Below the pieces are notes generated by a model. It ran no database searches, was not told the origin of the DNA, and was given only the letters and a program-made list of their open reading frames with translations. A DNA stretch of 36,041 bases from Bradyrhizobium sp. JYMT SZCCT0428. Its GTDB lineage: Bacteria > Pseudomonadota > Alphaproteobacteria > Rhizobiales > Xanthobacteraceae. The stretch is from positions 1-36,041 of the forward strand of contig NZ_JAFCLS010000065.1 in assembly GCF_018131075.1 (NCBI RefSeq), read 5' to 3'. Position numbers and translations under genes: made by a program. Below are positions 1 to 7,689 of this stretch, in pieces (the first letter of the stretch is position 1; each line of letters begins with the position of its first letter).

Positions 1-213
1 TCACGGCATAAGCCGTAAAGCCATTGCGCAGGGGAAGGCCGGGTGTTCTCCGCTGCCCTGTATGCTCGTGTGCAGCCTACTTAGTGCAAACCGCACACGG
101 GACCGCGGGTGCAGCGCGCACCCGGTCTTTCCTGCGCCCTCACTATGAGAGGGCAAGGAATTTCTGGCAAAGCTCGGGCGCATCGCGCCGCGAGATCGCG
201 AAACTATATCAAC
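1..213. repeat. Probable dispersed intergenic repeat (left flank of thrC)
   Basis: No gene is supported here. The minus strand carries a 72-codon open frame with no recognisable domain. I recall this kind of peptide (Arg/Ser/His-rich, with HTSIQ and HPAFPCAM-like strings) as a recurring spurious product of a repeated intergenic sequence in Bradyrhizobium-type genomes. I therefore read the stretch as a dispersed non-coding repeat adjoining the palindrome at 214-292. The recurrence is from memory and was not checked. Confidence 0.4.
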
Positions 214-292
214 CGTCATTGCGAGCGCAGCGAAGCAATCCAGCTATCCGTTCTGCCGAGGTATGGATTGCTTCGCTGCGCTCGCAATGACG
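214..292. repeat. Perfect 29-bp inverted repeat (dispersed palindrome)
   Basis: The arms at 214-242 and 264-292 are exact reverse complements over 29 bases, separated by a 21-base loop. The arm begins CGTCATTGCGAGC and ends AAGCAATCCA, a sequence I associate with a palindromic element scattered between genes in Rhizobiales. Transcribed, it would form a very stable hairpin. A related but different element half (GGTCCCCCGCTTTCGCGGAGGACGAC-like) follows at about 308-338 and resembles the arms at 8954-9075. Confidence 0.85.
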
Positions 293-307
293 CGGAGAAG
301 CCGCGGC

Positions 308-490
308 GTACTGGTCCCCCGCTTTCGCGGAGGACGACAGCGACGGGTGAGGCGAGAGCGGTGCGCAAATCGCGCCAAAGCCCTCCCCCCGCACTCACCT
401 TTTCGCCATTGCGGCATTTCACAAGGAGCGAAAACGCTTTAAGGTGCCGCGCGCTTTGTCGTTGGCGAAGGGTAATAATTCACAGATATC
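308..490. other. Intergenic DNA upstream of thrC, no gene seen
   Basis: The segment starts with a single half of a GTCCCCGCTTTCGCGG-type dispersed repeat (about 308-338). It continues with GC-rich sequence that has open frames but no ribosome-binding site, motif or consistent codon use. It presumably contains the thrC promoter, but I could not pick a convincing -35/-10 pair. Confidence 0.4.
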
Positions 491-517
491 AAAGGGTTAG
501 CGGAAGCTAACGCCTTT
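491..517 (+). promoter_or_regulatory. 5' UTR hairpin with GNRA-type loop abutting the thrC ribosome binding site
   Basis: Bases 491-495 pair with 513-517, and 496-501 (GTTAGC) pair exactly with 506-511 (GCTAAC). One bulged G lies at 512 and the loop is GGAA closed by C-G, a GNRA tetraloop. The 3' foot ends immediately before the GGAGGG Shine-Dalgarno at 518-523. It could affect thrC translation or mRNA 5' stability, or be the terminator of an upstream gene outside the window. Its function is not known. Confidence 0.5.
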
Positions 518-527
518 GGAGGGCGGT

Positions 528-1946
528 TTGACGCGGTATATTTCGACGCGGGGGGAGGCTCCCACCCTGGGTTTTTGCGATGTGATGCTGACCGGGCTTG
601 CCCGCGACGGCGGTCTCTACGTGCCTGAAACCTGGCCGCAGCTTTCGCCCGAGACCATCGCCGGATTTTTCGGACGGCCCTATTGGGAAGTCGCGGTCGA
701 GGTGATCCGGCCGTTCGCCGGGGGCGAGATCTCCGACGCCGATCTCGGCCGTATGGCCAATGAAGCCTACGCCACCTTCCGCCATCCCGCGGTCGTGCCG
801 CTGCGGCAGACCGGCTCCAGCCAGTTCGTGCTCGAACTTTTCCATGGCCCGACGCTCGCGTTCAAGGACGTCGCGATGCAGTTGATCTCGCGGCTGATGG
901 ATCACGTGCTGGCCAAGCGCGCGCAGCGCACCACCATCGTCGTGGCGACCTCAGGCGACACCGGCGGCGCTGCGGTCGACGCCTTTGCCGGTCTCGACAA
1001 TGTCGATCTGATCGTGCTGTTTCCGCATGGCCGGATTTCCGACGTGCAGCGGCGGATGATGACGACGACGGGCGCGGCCAACGTGCACGCGCTGGCGATC
1101 GAAGGCAATTTCGACGACTGCCAGGCGATCGTGAAGGAGATGTTCAATCATCACGGCTTTCGCGATGCGGTCTCGCTGTCGGGTGTCAATTCGATCAACT
1201 GGGCACGGGTGGTTGCGCAGGTGGTTTATTATTTCACCTCGGCGGTGGCGCTCGGCGCGCCCGCGCGCACGGTCGACTTCACGGTGCCGACCGGAAATTT
1301 CGGCGACATCTTTGCCGGCTATGCCGCCAAGAAAATGGGCCTGCCGATCCGCTGGCTGCGCATCGCCTCCAACATCAACGACATCCTGCCGCGCACGCTG
1401 AAAACCGGCATCTACGAGGTGCGCGAGGTGCACGCTTCTGCCTCGCCCTCGATGGATATCCAGGTGTCCTCGAATTTCGAGCGGCTCTTGTTCGAGGCTG
1501 GTCAACGCGATGCCGCCAGCGTGCGCCGGCTGATGGGTTCGCTGAAACAGTCCGGGCGCTTCGTCCTGCCGGATGCGACGCTGGCCGCGATCCGCGAGGA
1601 GTTCGACGCCGGGCGCGCCGACGAGACCGAAACCGCGGCCACGATCCGCGCCGCCTGGCGCGAGGCCGGCGACCTCGTCGATCCCCATACTGCGGTGGCG
1701 CTTGCGGTGGCCGATCGCGACACCTCGGATTCGAAGATCCCCAATATCGTGCTGTCGACCGCGCATCCGGCCAAATTCCCCGATGCGGTCGAGGCCGCTT
1801 GCGGCGTGCGCCCGCAATTGCCGGCCTGGCTCGACGGCCTCTTGACCAAATCTGAACACATCACGGTGATGAAAAACGATTCAGCCGAAGTGGAGCGATT
1901 CGTGCGCTCGGTGAGCCGTGCCGCGAAGCAGGGAGTTACCGGATGA
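528..1946 (+). CDS. thrC: Threonine synthase
   Basis: A 472-residue PLP enzyme that converts O-phospho-L-homoserine to L-threonine in the cytoplasm, the last step of threonine synthesis. The N-terminus (TRYISTRGEAP...LARDGGLYVPE) is the classic long-type threonine synthase start. The PLP lysine is Lys113 in GPTLAFKDVAMQ, and the phosphate-binding motif VATSGDTGGAA follows. I chose the TTG at 528 because GGAGGG lies 4 bases upstream (518-523) and translation then begins with (M)TRYISTRG as in relatives; an in-frame TTG at 516 is the alternative but lies before the ribosome-binding site. The stop codon overlaps the start of the next gene (ATGA), so the two are probably translationally coupled. 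A hairpin sits directly upstream. Family assignment is secure. Confidence 0.96.
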   Translation: MTRYISTRGEAPTLGFCDVMLTGLARDGGLYVPETWPQLSPETIAGFFGRPYWEVAVEVIRPFAGGEISDADLGRMANEAYATFRHPAVVPLRQTGSSQFVLELFHGPTLAFKDVAMQLISRLMDHVLAKRAQRTTIVVATSGDTGGAAVDAFAGLDNVDLIVLFPHGRISDVQRRMMTTTGAANVHALAIEGNFDDCQAIVKEMFNHHGFRDAVSLSGVNSINWARVVAQVVYYFTSAVALGAPARTVDFTVPTGNFGDIFAGYAAKKMGLPIRWLRIASNINDILPRTLKTGIYEVREVHASASPSMDIQVSSNFERLLFEAGQRDAASVRRLMGSLKQSGRFVLPDATLAAIREEFDAGRADETETAATIRAAWREAGDLVDPHTAVALAVADRDTSDSKIPNIVLSTAHPAKFPDAVEAACGVRPQLPAWLDGLLTKSEHITVMKNDSAEVERFVRSVSRAAKQGVTG

Positions 1947-3232
1947 GCGTTGACGTCACCAAGCTAGCATCCGGCCTCACCGTCATTACCGACAGCATGC
2001 CCCATCTGGAGACCGCCGCACTTGGCGTGTGGGCCGGCGTCGGCGGCCGCGATGAAAAGCCCGACGAGCACGGCATCTCGCATCTGCTCGAACACATGGC
2101 ATTTAAAGGCACCACGCGGCGCTCCTCGCGCGAGATCGTGGAAGAGATCGAAGCGGTTGGCGGCGACCTCAATGCGGGGACCTCGACCGAGACCACCGCC
2201 TATTATGCACGGGTGCTGAAGGCCGACGTGCCGCTGGCGCTCGACGTGCTCTCCGACATCCTCGCCAATCCGTCCTTCGTGCCTGACGAACTCGAGCGCG
2301 AAAAGGGCGTCATCGCCCAGGAAATCGGCGCGGCGCAGGATACGCCCGATGACGTCGTGTTCGAGCATCTCAACGAGCTCTGCTATCCGGACCAGCCGAT
2401 GGGGCGGTCGCTGCTCGGCACCACCAAGACGCTGAAGAAATTCGATCGCGACATGCTGCGCGGCTATCTCACCCGGCATTATCGCGGGCCGGACATGGTG
2501 GTGGCGGCGGCGGGCGCCGTCGATCACAAGCGCGTCGTCGAGGAAGTGACGGAGCGCTTTGCGAGCTTTGAATCCACCCCGGCGCCGAAACCGCAAGCCG
2601 CGATGTTCGGCAAGGGCGGCTCGCGCGTGGTGCATCGCGACCTCGAACAGGCGCATATGACGCTGGCGCTCGAGGGCGTGCCGCAGACCGACCTGTCGCT
2701 GTTCTCGCTGCAGGTGTTCACCAACACGCTCGGCGGCGGGATGTCGTCGCGGCTGTTCCAGGAAGTGCGCGAGAAGCGCGGGCTGTGCTACTCGATCTAC
2801 ACCTTCCATGCGCCCTATAGCGACACCGGGTTTTTCGGCCTCTACACGGGCACCGATCCGAACGATGCGCCGGAAATGATGGAAGTGATCGTCGACGTCA
2901 TCAATGACGCGGTGGAAACCCTGACCGAGGCCGAGATCGCCCGCGCCAAGGCGCAGATGAAGGCGGGGCTCTTGATGGCGCTGGAAAGCTGCTCCTCCCG
3001 CGCCGAGCAGCTGGCCCGCCATATGCTGGCTTACGGCCGGCCGCTGACGGCGGAAGAGCTGGTCGCCCGGATCGACGCGGTCAGCGTGGAATCGACCCGC
3101 AATGCCGCGCGGGGCCTGCTTTCGCGCAGCCGGCCGGCGGTCGTGGCGCTCGGCAGCGGCAGGGGTCTGGACACGGCGGTGACTTTTGCGGAAGGATTGA
3201 CCAAGGTGAAGGCCAAGACCTTGTTGCATTGA
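1943..3232 (+). CDS. M16 family zinc metallopeptidase (mitochondrial-processing-peptidase-like)
   Basis: A 429-residue insulinase/pitrilysin-family protease. The inverted zinc motif HxxEH is seen as His47-Leu-Leu-Glu50-His51, and the third ligand Glu127 lies exactly 76 residues on, as expected for M16B. The C-terminal half carries the second, non-catalytic M16 domain with the conserved FQEVREKRGLCYSIY segment. No signal peptide is visible, so it is probably cytoplasmic. It overlaps thrC by four bases and precedes an acetyltransferase on the same strand, an arrangement I recall from Bradyrhizobium relatives. Its natural substrate is unknown; peptide clearance or processing is typical for the family. 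Oddity: the last four codons and the stop form the first unit of a six-copy 16-bp tandem array. Confidence 0.93.
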   Translation: MSVDVTKLASGLTVITDSMPHLETAALGVWAGVGGRDEKPDEHGISHLLEHMAFKGTTRRSSREIVEEIEAVGGDLNAGTSTETTAYYARVLKADVPLALDVLSDILANPSFVPDELEREKGVIAQEIGAAQDTPDDVVFEHLNELCYPDQPMGRSLLGTTKTLKKFDRDMLRGYLTRHYRGPDMVVAAAGAVDHKRVVEEVTERFASFESTPAPKPQAAMFGKGGSRVVHRDLEQAHMTLALEGVPQTDLSLFSLQVFTNTLGGGMSSRLFQEVREKRGLCYSIYTFHAPYSDTGFFGLYTGTDPNDAPEMMEVIVDVINDAVETLTEAEIARAKAQMKAGLLMALESCSSRAEQLARHMLAYGRPLTAEELVARIDAVSVESTRNAARGLLSRSRPAVVALGSGRGLDTAVTFAEGLTKVKAKTLLH

Positions 3233-3314
3233 GTCCTTGTTGCATTGAGTCCCTGTTACATTGAGCCCTTGTTACATTAAGGCCTTGCTGCATTAAGGCG
3301 CTGCTGCACTAAGA
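3219..3314 (+). repeat. Tandem array, six 16-bp units, starting in the end of the M16 gene
   Basis: Units at 3219-3234, 3235-3250, 3251-3266, 3267-3282, 3283-3298 and 3299-3314 are variants of CCTTGTTGCATTGAGT. The first two are identical and divergence rises rightwards. Unit 1 contains the end of the M16 coding sequence including its TGA stop. Because 16 is not a multiple of three, added units would not extend the protein. This looks like slipped-strand duplication of a gene end. The array runs to 20 bases before the acetyltransferase start. Confidence 0.9.
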
Positions 3315-3334
3315 GGATGCTTGGGAGTTAGGGC

Positions 3335-3922
3335 ATGGCCCTGTTTCGGTTGCCATCCAGCGGACCGGCCGCGCTTGTGCCGCGCGGCCACGGCCTGTTG
3401 CTGCGCGCCCCGCAGATGGCGGATTTCCTGCAATGGGCGCAATTGCGCGAATCGAGCCGGTCCTATCTGACGCCGTGGGAGCCGATCTGGCCGTCGGATG
3501 ACCTCACCCGGGCCGGGTTCCGGCGGCGGCTGCGGCGCTATGCCGAGGATATTGCGGCCGACCGCTCCTATCCGTTCATCATTTTCCGCGAATCGGACGG
3601 CACCATGATCGGCGGCATCACGCTGGCCAATGTCCGCCGCGGCATCGTGCAGGCCGGCACCATCGGCTATTGGGTCGGCCAGCCCCATGCCCACCGCGGC
3701 TACATGACGACGGCGCTGCGGGTGCTGCTGCCGTCGCTGTTCGGCGAACTCAATCTGCACCGTATCGAGGCGGCGTGCATTCCCACCAATACGCCCTCGA
3801 TCCGGGTGCTCGAGAAATGCGGCTTTACCCGCGAGGGGCTGGCGCGGCGCTATCTGTGCATCAACGGCGTCTGGCAGGACCATCTGCTGTTCGGCATGCT
3901 GCATGAGGATTTCCGCGGCTAA
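3335..3922 (+). CDS. GNAT family N-acetyltransferase (RimJ/RimL type)
   Basis: A 195-residue GCN5-related acetyltransferase of the ribosomal-protein-alanine N-acetyltransferase subgroup. The middle holds the beta-strand and acetyl-CoA region (IGGITLANVRRG, then GYWVGQPHAHRGYMTTALR). The C-terminal part has the signature LNLHRIEAACIPTNTPSIRVLEKCGFTREG followed by W-DHLLFGML. It transfers an acetyl group from acetyl-CoA, most likely to a protein N-terminus, but the substrate cannot be told from sequence. It lies 102 bases after the M16 protease on the same strand, with the 16-bp repeat array between them. GGGAGTTAGGGC just upstream provides a moderate ribosome-binding site for the ATG. It could share the thrC transcript or have its own promoter. 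Confidence 0.88.
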   Translation: MALFRLPSSGPAALVPRGHGLLLRAPQMADFLQWAQLRESSRSYLTPWEPIWPSDDLTRAGFRRRLRRYAEDIAADRSYPFIIFRESDGTMIGGITLANVRRGIVQAGTIGYWVGQPHAHRGYMTTALRVLLPSLFGELNLHRIEAACIPTNTPSIRVLEKCGFTREGLARRYLCINGVWQDHLLFGMLHEDFRG

Positions 3923-4032
3923 TCCTCGATTTCAGGGCCTTTCCGGGAATCCCGGGGCCTTCACGTGGCCTTGGGTTCGCCGCCATTGGCCTGCTATAAG
4001 GCCGCCGGGGACGTGAATGGCAGGGACGTCGC

Positions 4033-4683
4033 ATGGGTGACATCAGGTTGTTGAGAGTAGCGCTCGCGGCCACGGTCGTGGCCGGGCTCGGCTGCGGCCT
4101 CGCGCAGCCTGCGTCGGCGCAGTCGCTGACCGACCGCTTCAAGGGCCTGTTCGGCGGCACGTCGGACGAGCCGGCCCCGGCCCCGGGCGCTGCGCCGAAA
4201 GCTGAAGAGGATACCGGCGATCTCACCTGTCCGGAGGTGAGGGTCAGGGCCGGCGCGTCGACCTATGCCGTGGCCGCGCCCGGCAAGCAGCCGGTCGGCA
4301 ACGATTTGCGGTTCCAGGCGACCATCGGCAAGACGGCGCGGCAATGCAGCCTCAATGGCGGCGTCATCACCGCGCGGATCGGGATTCAGGGGCGCGTCAT
4401 TGCAGGTCCCGCCGGCGCGCCGTCGTCGGTGCAGGTTCCGCTTCGCGTCGCGGTGGTGCAGGGCGGGATCAGCGAAAAGACCATTGCCACCAAGGCCTAT
4501 CAGACCACGGTCTCCATGACCGAGACCGGCAGCGAGCCCTTTACGCTGGTGGCCGAAGATCTGGTCTATCCGGTGCCTGCACCCGGGACCAGCGACAACT
4601 ACATCTTCTATATCGGCTTCGACCCGCAGGCCCTGAAGCCGGAGCGGCCGGCGCCGCGCAAGAAGGCGGCGCCCACGCAATAA
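4033..4683 (+). CDS. Exported protein of unknown function
   Basis: A 216-residue protein with an N-terminal Sec signal peptide: basic start (GDIRLLR), hydrophobic core (VALAATVVAGLGCGLA) and an AxA-like cleavage site near QPASAQS, residues 28-33. The mature part begins with a Pro/Ala-rich spacer (residues about 48-62). A beta-rich region follows, containing two cysteines (DLTCPEVRVRAGAS and ARQCSLNGG) that could form a disulfide. The C-terminus is basic. It is probably periplasmic. I recognise no named domain, although this kind of single-domain exported protein appears conserved in relatives. It stands alone, convergent with the ATP synthase operon, and the hairpin at 4688-4710 may terminate both transcripts. 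Confidence 0.75.
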   Translation: MGDIRLLRVALAATVVAGLGCGLAQPASAQSLTDRFKGLFGGTSDEPAPAPGAAPKAEEDTGDLTCPEVRVRAGASTYAVAAPGKQPVGNDLRFQATIGKTARQCSLNGGVITARIGIQGRVIAGPAGAPSSVQVPLRVAVVQGGISEKTIATKAYQTTVSMTETGSEPFTLVAEDLVYPVPAPGTSDNYIFYIGFDPQALKPERPAPRKKAAPTQ

Positions 4684-4710
4684 AAAACCGGCGCGAAATG
4701 ATCGCGCCGG
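4684..4710. terminator. Rho-independent terminator of the F0 ATP synthase operon (probably bidirectional)
   Basis: A 9-bp GC-rich stem (4688-4696 with 4702-4710) encloses a 5-base loop. Read on the minus strand, the stem is followed by a run of six T's (AAAAAA at 4682-4687 on the plus strand), the classical intrinsic terminator form, 39 bases after the atpF stop. The same hairpin can act on the converging exported-protein transcript. Confidence 0.85.
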
Positions 4711-4748
4711 CTTCCGTCTCTTGATTTGAAACCGCTCAGTTCAGCTCG

Positions 4749-5234
4749 TCAGTTCAGCTTGGCGCGAACCTCGGCGATACCCTTGGCCAAGAGGTCATCG
4801 GCCACCGAGCCCTTCACCGATTGCGACAGGATGGTCGACGCTGCGGCCACTGCGGCATTGGCCGCGGCGGAGCGGACGTCGGCGAGCGCCTGCGCTTCGG
4901 CGAGGGCGATCTTGCTCTCGGCGGTCTTGGTGCGGCGGGCGACGAAGTCTTCCATCTTGGCCTTGGCTTCGACCGCGATCCGCTCGGCTTCGGACTTGGC
5001 GTTGGAGATGATTTCCTCGGCCTCACGCTCGGCGCTGGAGCGCTTGGTCTTGTATTCCGCGAGCAATGCCGCGGCCTCGTCCTTCAGGCGGCGGGCGTCG
5101 TCGAGTTCGGCCTTGATGCGCTCGGCGCGATGGTCGAGCGCCTTGAACACCGTGCGATGGATGCCGAGATAGGCAAACAGCGCCATCAGGATGACGAACG
5201 CAATGGCAACCCAGGTTTCTGGCTCGGCGAACAT
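4749..5234 (-). CDS. atpF: ATP synthase F0 subunit b
   Basis: A 161-residue peripheral-stalk subunit. One N-terminal membrane helix (residues about 6-26, PETWVAIAFVILMALFAYLGI) is followed by a long charged Ala/Glu/Lys-rich coiled coil (residues about 30-130) that dimerises with b' and reaches to the F1 head through delta. It is the last gene of the F0 operon, 3 bases after the b' gene, so probably translationally coupled to it. Having both b and b' is typical of alphaproteobacteria and phototrophs. Which copy is called b and which b' rests on gene order (the distal one is usually b) and the lack of the long polar N-terminal extension seen in the b' copy. Confidence 0.93.
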   Translation of the reverse strand: MFAEPETWVAIAFVILMALFAYLGIHRTVFKALDHRAERIKAELDDARRLKDEAAALLAEYKTKRSSAEREAEEIISNAKSEAERIAVEAKAKMEDFVARRTKTAESKIALAEAQALADVRSAAANAAVAAASTILSQSVKGSVADDLLAKGIAEVRAKLN

Positions 5235-5237
5235 CCT

Positions 5238-5810
5238 TTATCCCTTCAACGAAGCATCGACGGCGCTGTTCAACGCGCCGCCGTCGGGCAGCACGCCGGT
5301 CAGCCGCTGCACGATCGCGCCGGCCGCATCCGCGGCAATGCCACGGACGTTGCTCATGGCGGTCTCGCGCGTTGCCGCGATGGTTTTCTCGGCCTGGGCG
5401 AGCTTGGCGGAGAGCTGGTCTTCCAGCGTCTTGCGCTCGGCTTCCGAGGCCGCGTTCAGCTTCTCGCGGGTCTCGGCGCCGATCGCCTGGGCGCGGGAGC
5501 GCGCCGAAGCCAGGTCGGCTTCATACGCCTTCAGCGCCGCGGCCGACTCATCCTTCAGCTTCTGCGCTGCGGCCAGATCGCCTTCGATCGCGTTCTGACG
5601 TGCATCGATCACGCCGCCGACGCGCGGCAGCGCAATGCGCGACACGATCAGGTAGAGCGCGACGAATGCGATGACCAGCGACACCAGCTGCGAAGCGAAG
5701 GTGCTCGACTCGAACGGAGGAAATCCTCCGCCGTGATGGCCACCATCGGCTTCGGTGTGGGCGCCGGTCTTCTGGCCCTTGGCGGGGGCGCCCTGACTCT
5801 TTTCAGCCAC
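5238..5810 (-). CDS. atpG: ATP synthase F0 subunit b'
   Basis: A 190-residue second b-type stalk subunit. A polar, Gly/His-rich N-terminal extension (about residues 1-35) is followed by one membrane helix (STFASQLVSLVIAFVALYLIVSRI, about 36-60) and a long alanine-rich coiled coil, as expected for a heterodimer partner of b. The start codon is GTG (5810-5808 on the minus strand) with AGGAG nine bases upstream, which fixes the start. It sits between the c and b subunit genes in the F0 operon. Some annotations call this gene atpF2 or atpX. Confidence 0.92.
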   Translation of the reverse strand: MAEKSQGAPAKGQKTGAHTEADGGHHGGGFPPFESSTFASQLVSLVIAFVALYLIVSRIALPRVGGVIDARQNAIEGDLAAAQKLKDESAAALKAYEADLASARSRAQAIGAETREKLNAASEAERKTLEDQLSAKLAQAEKTIAATRETAMSNVRGIAADAAGAIVQRLTGVLPDGGALNSAVDASLKG

Positions 5811-5867
5811 CGGGTACTCCTGTTGCTGTCATGCACGCCGCCGGAGGGCGGCGCGGGAAGGTGCAGC

Positions 5868-6098
5868 TCAGAGCGGAACGAACAGCAGCAGCAGCGCGAT
5901 CAGCAGCGAGAAAATGCCGAGCGCTTCGGTCACGGCGAAGCCGAAGATCAGGTTGCCGAACTGGCCCTGGGCTGCGGAAGGATTGCGCACCGCTGCGGCG
6001 AGGTAGTTGCCGAAGATGATGCCCACGCCGACGCCCGCGCCGCCCATGCCGATGCATGCGATGCCCGCGCCGATGAGTTTTGCTGCTGATGCTTCCAT
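5868..6098 (-). CDS. atpE: ATP synthase F0 subunit c
   Basis: A 76-residue proteolipid that forms the rotating c-ring. There are two membrane helices. The first contains the Gly-rich packing motif (GMGGAGVGVGIIFGN), the polar loop has RNP (Arg-Asn-Pro), and the second carries the proton-binding carboxylate as Glu in FAVTEALGIFSLL. A strong Shine-Dalgarno (AAGGAGCTC) lies just upstream of the ATG, fitting the high translation needed for an oligomeric ring. It lies between atpB and the b' gene on the same strand. Confidence 0.97.
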   Translation of the reverse strand: MEASAAKLIGAGIACIGMGGAGVGVGIIFGNYLAAAVRNPSAAQGQFGNLIFGFAVTEALGIFSLLIALLLLFVPL

Positions 6099-6155
6099 TT
6101 TCTTGAGCTCCTTAGAGGGAAAGACTGACTTGTGGGTGGGAATTCTCCGGACCGC

Positions 6156-6905
6156 TTAGTGTCCCGGATGAATGGCGTCGTTGAGGTAGATGCAGGTGAG
6201 GATCGCGAACACGTAGGCCTGCAGGAACGCGACCAGCAGCTCCAGCGCGGTCAATGCGACGGTGAGCGCCAGCGGCAGGATGCCGCCGATCCAGCCGACC
6301 GCGCCCAGCGAGACGCCGAGCATCGCGACGAAGCCCGCGAACACCTTCAGCGCGATGTGCCCGGCCAGCATGTTGGCGAACAGACGCACGCTGTGCGAAA
6401 CCGGCCGCAGGAAGAACGACAGGATTTCGATGAACATGACCAGCGGCAGGATGTAGATCGGAACGCCGGAGGGCACGAAAATCTTGAAGAACTTGAGGCC
6501 GTTCTTGTAGAGGCCGTAGAACAGCACGGTGAAGAACACCAGGAACGCCAGCGCGGCGGTCACGATGATGTGGCTCGAAATCGTGAACGTGTAGGGAATG
6601 ATGCCGACGAGGTTCGACACGCAGATGAACATGAACAGCGTGAAGATCAGCGGGAAGAACTTCATGCCTTCCGAGCCGGCGGTGCTGCGAATGGTGCTGG
6701 CGACGAACTCGTAGGAGATTTCGGCGACCGACTGGAAACGGCCGGGAACCAGCTGCCGTCCGCCACCGAGCATCAGCACCGCCGTCAGCGCCACCGCGAT
6801 GAACATGTAGAGCGACGAGTTGGTGAAGGCGATCGTCTGATTGCCGATATGGCCGATCGTGAAGAGGGGCTCGATGTTGAACTGATGAATCGGGTCGATT
6901 TTCAT
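6156..6905 (-). CDS. atpB: ATP synthase F0 subunit a
   Basis: A 249-residue integral membrane stator subunit that provides the two proton half-channels. Five to six hydrophobic segments are visible. The essential arginine lies in SHSVRLFANMLAGHIALKVFAGF, near residue 165. The N-terminus (MKIDPIHQFNIEPLF) is typical of alphaproteobacterial subunit a. It is the second gene of the F0 operon, following atpI with a 73-base gap and preceding the c subunit gene. F1 genes are absent from the window, which matches the separate F0 and F1 operons of alphaproteobacteria. Confidence 0.97.
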   Translation of the reverse strand: MKIDPIHQFNIEPLFTIGHIGNQTIAFTNSSLYMFIAVALTAVLMLGGGRQLVPGRFQSVAEISYEFVASTIRSTAGSEGMKFFPLIFTLFMFICVSNLVGIIPYTFTISSHIIVTAALAFLVFFTVLFYGLYKNGLKFFKIFVPSGVPIYILPLVMFIEILSFFLRPVSHSVRLFANMLAGHIALKVFAGFVAMLGVSLGAVGWIGGILPLALTVALTALELLVAFLQAYVFAILTCIYLNDAIHPGH

Positions 6906-6978
6906 CCGCGCGGGCCTTGGTCCGCCGGCCTAGCTTGCCGGCAATCGAATTTCAAATGTCGTGACTTCCCGTCGGCGC

Positions 6979-7350
6979 TCAGCGTTTGCCCGAGGCTACG
7001 CCCGCGTATCTCACCACGTTGACCACGCCGGCGACGAAGCCGAGCAGCAAAAACACGATGAAACCGAACGGCGATGTCGACAACAACCAGTCGAAACCCC
7101 AGCCAATCCCTGCCCCGACGGCAACGCCCGCAACCAACTCCGAGGAAAGGCGGAAACCAAGCGCCATCGCCGAAGCTCTGGCCGCCCTGTCGCCGCTTTC
7201 AGTACCGGGTTGATCAGTCTTGATTTTTCGGGTGTCACGAATTTCGGACAACCGGTGATCGAGACTTCCGAGCCTTGCGGAAAGCGCAGCTTCATCGGAC
7301 GACGATTGATCGCGATTTCCACCTGCGTTGTCGCTTTTGTCTTCGGCCAT
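6979..7350 (-). CDS. atpI: AtpI-type ATP synthase accessory protein
   Basis: A 123-residue small membrane protein that usually opens the F0 operon and helps c-ring assembly or Mg2+ supply. The polar N-terminal half (residues about 1-60) is low in complexity and probably disordered. The C-terminal half has two membrane helices with the family pattern ELVAGVAVGAGIGWGFDWLLSTSPFGFIVFLLLGFVAGVVNVVR. The ATG at 7350 is preferred; a TTG two codons upstream is the alternative. It is the first gene of the atpI-atpB-atpE-b'-b run, with a candidate sigma70-type promoter about 67 bases upstream of the start. Confidence 0.9.
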   Translation of the reverse strand: MAEDKSDNAGGNRDQSSSDEAALSARLGSLDHRLSEIRDTRKIKTDQPGTESGDRAARASAMALGFRLSSELVAGVAVGAGIGWGFDWLLSTSPFGFIVFLLLGFVAGVVNVVRYAGVASGKR

Positions 7351-7356
7351 GCCCAA

Positions 7357-7689
7357 GACATTAAACGATGCTGCGGTTGATGGAAATTACGCCCGTCACC
7401 CTTAAAAGCCGCGCGGACCATACTTACCGCGTCTAATCAAGTCAAGATTGCGCCGTAACCAGTTAGTGCATTGATTTCGCTGAATTTATTTAGAGATATT
7501 CCACGAGCCTGTGGACCCGTCATCGCAGTGCAGCAGCAAAAGCGTTTTGAAGCGATGCAGAGGCTGGTTCGCGCCAAGTAAACTGCGTTCGAACAAAAGG
7601 CCATGGCGCGGCAAGGGGCGATCTTGCGCCGATTTGGCTGACCTGTTGGGATGCCGCTCGCGCCATCATCAGCCGTTCCCGGAGCCCGC
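7357..7689. other. Divergent intergenic region, atp operon / isomerase
   Basis: This 333-base gap separates the leftward atp operon from the rightward DsbA-fold isomerase. It is clearly more AT-rich around 7430-7510 than its surroundings, as expected for promoters. It contains the candidate atp promoter at 7417-7445. Open frames crossing it (for example 7437-7691 on the minus strand) lack ribosome-binding sites and recognisable motifs. Confidence 0.5.
7417..7445 (-). promoter_or_regulatory. Candidate sigma70-type promoter of the F0 ATP synthase operon
   Basis: On the minus strand, TTGACT (7445-7440) and TATGGT (7422-7417) are separated by exactly 17 bases. The -35 box matches consensus in five of six positions and the -10 in four of six. 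The -10 lies about 67 bases upstream of the atpI ATG, inside the AT-rich part of the gap. The assignment rests on consensus match and position only. Confidence 0.45.

Noticed and set aside
1..219. 72-codon minus-strand frame at the window start
   Set aside because: Probably a spurious product of a dispersed intergenic repeat; no domain or convincing start.
1964..3229. 421-codon minus-strand frame opposite the M16 protease gene, and similar long frames at 951-1859, 4821-6089, 6132-7022, 19164-20186 and 25905-27086
   Set aside because: All mirror well-identified genes on the other strand and show low-complexity His/Arg/Asp-rich translations without ribosome-binding sites.
3219..3314. Tandem repeats considered as a CRISPR array
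   Set aside because: Units are 16 bases, directly adjacent without spacers, and diverging; no cas genes nearby.
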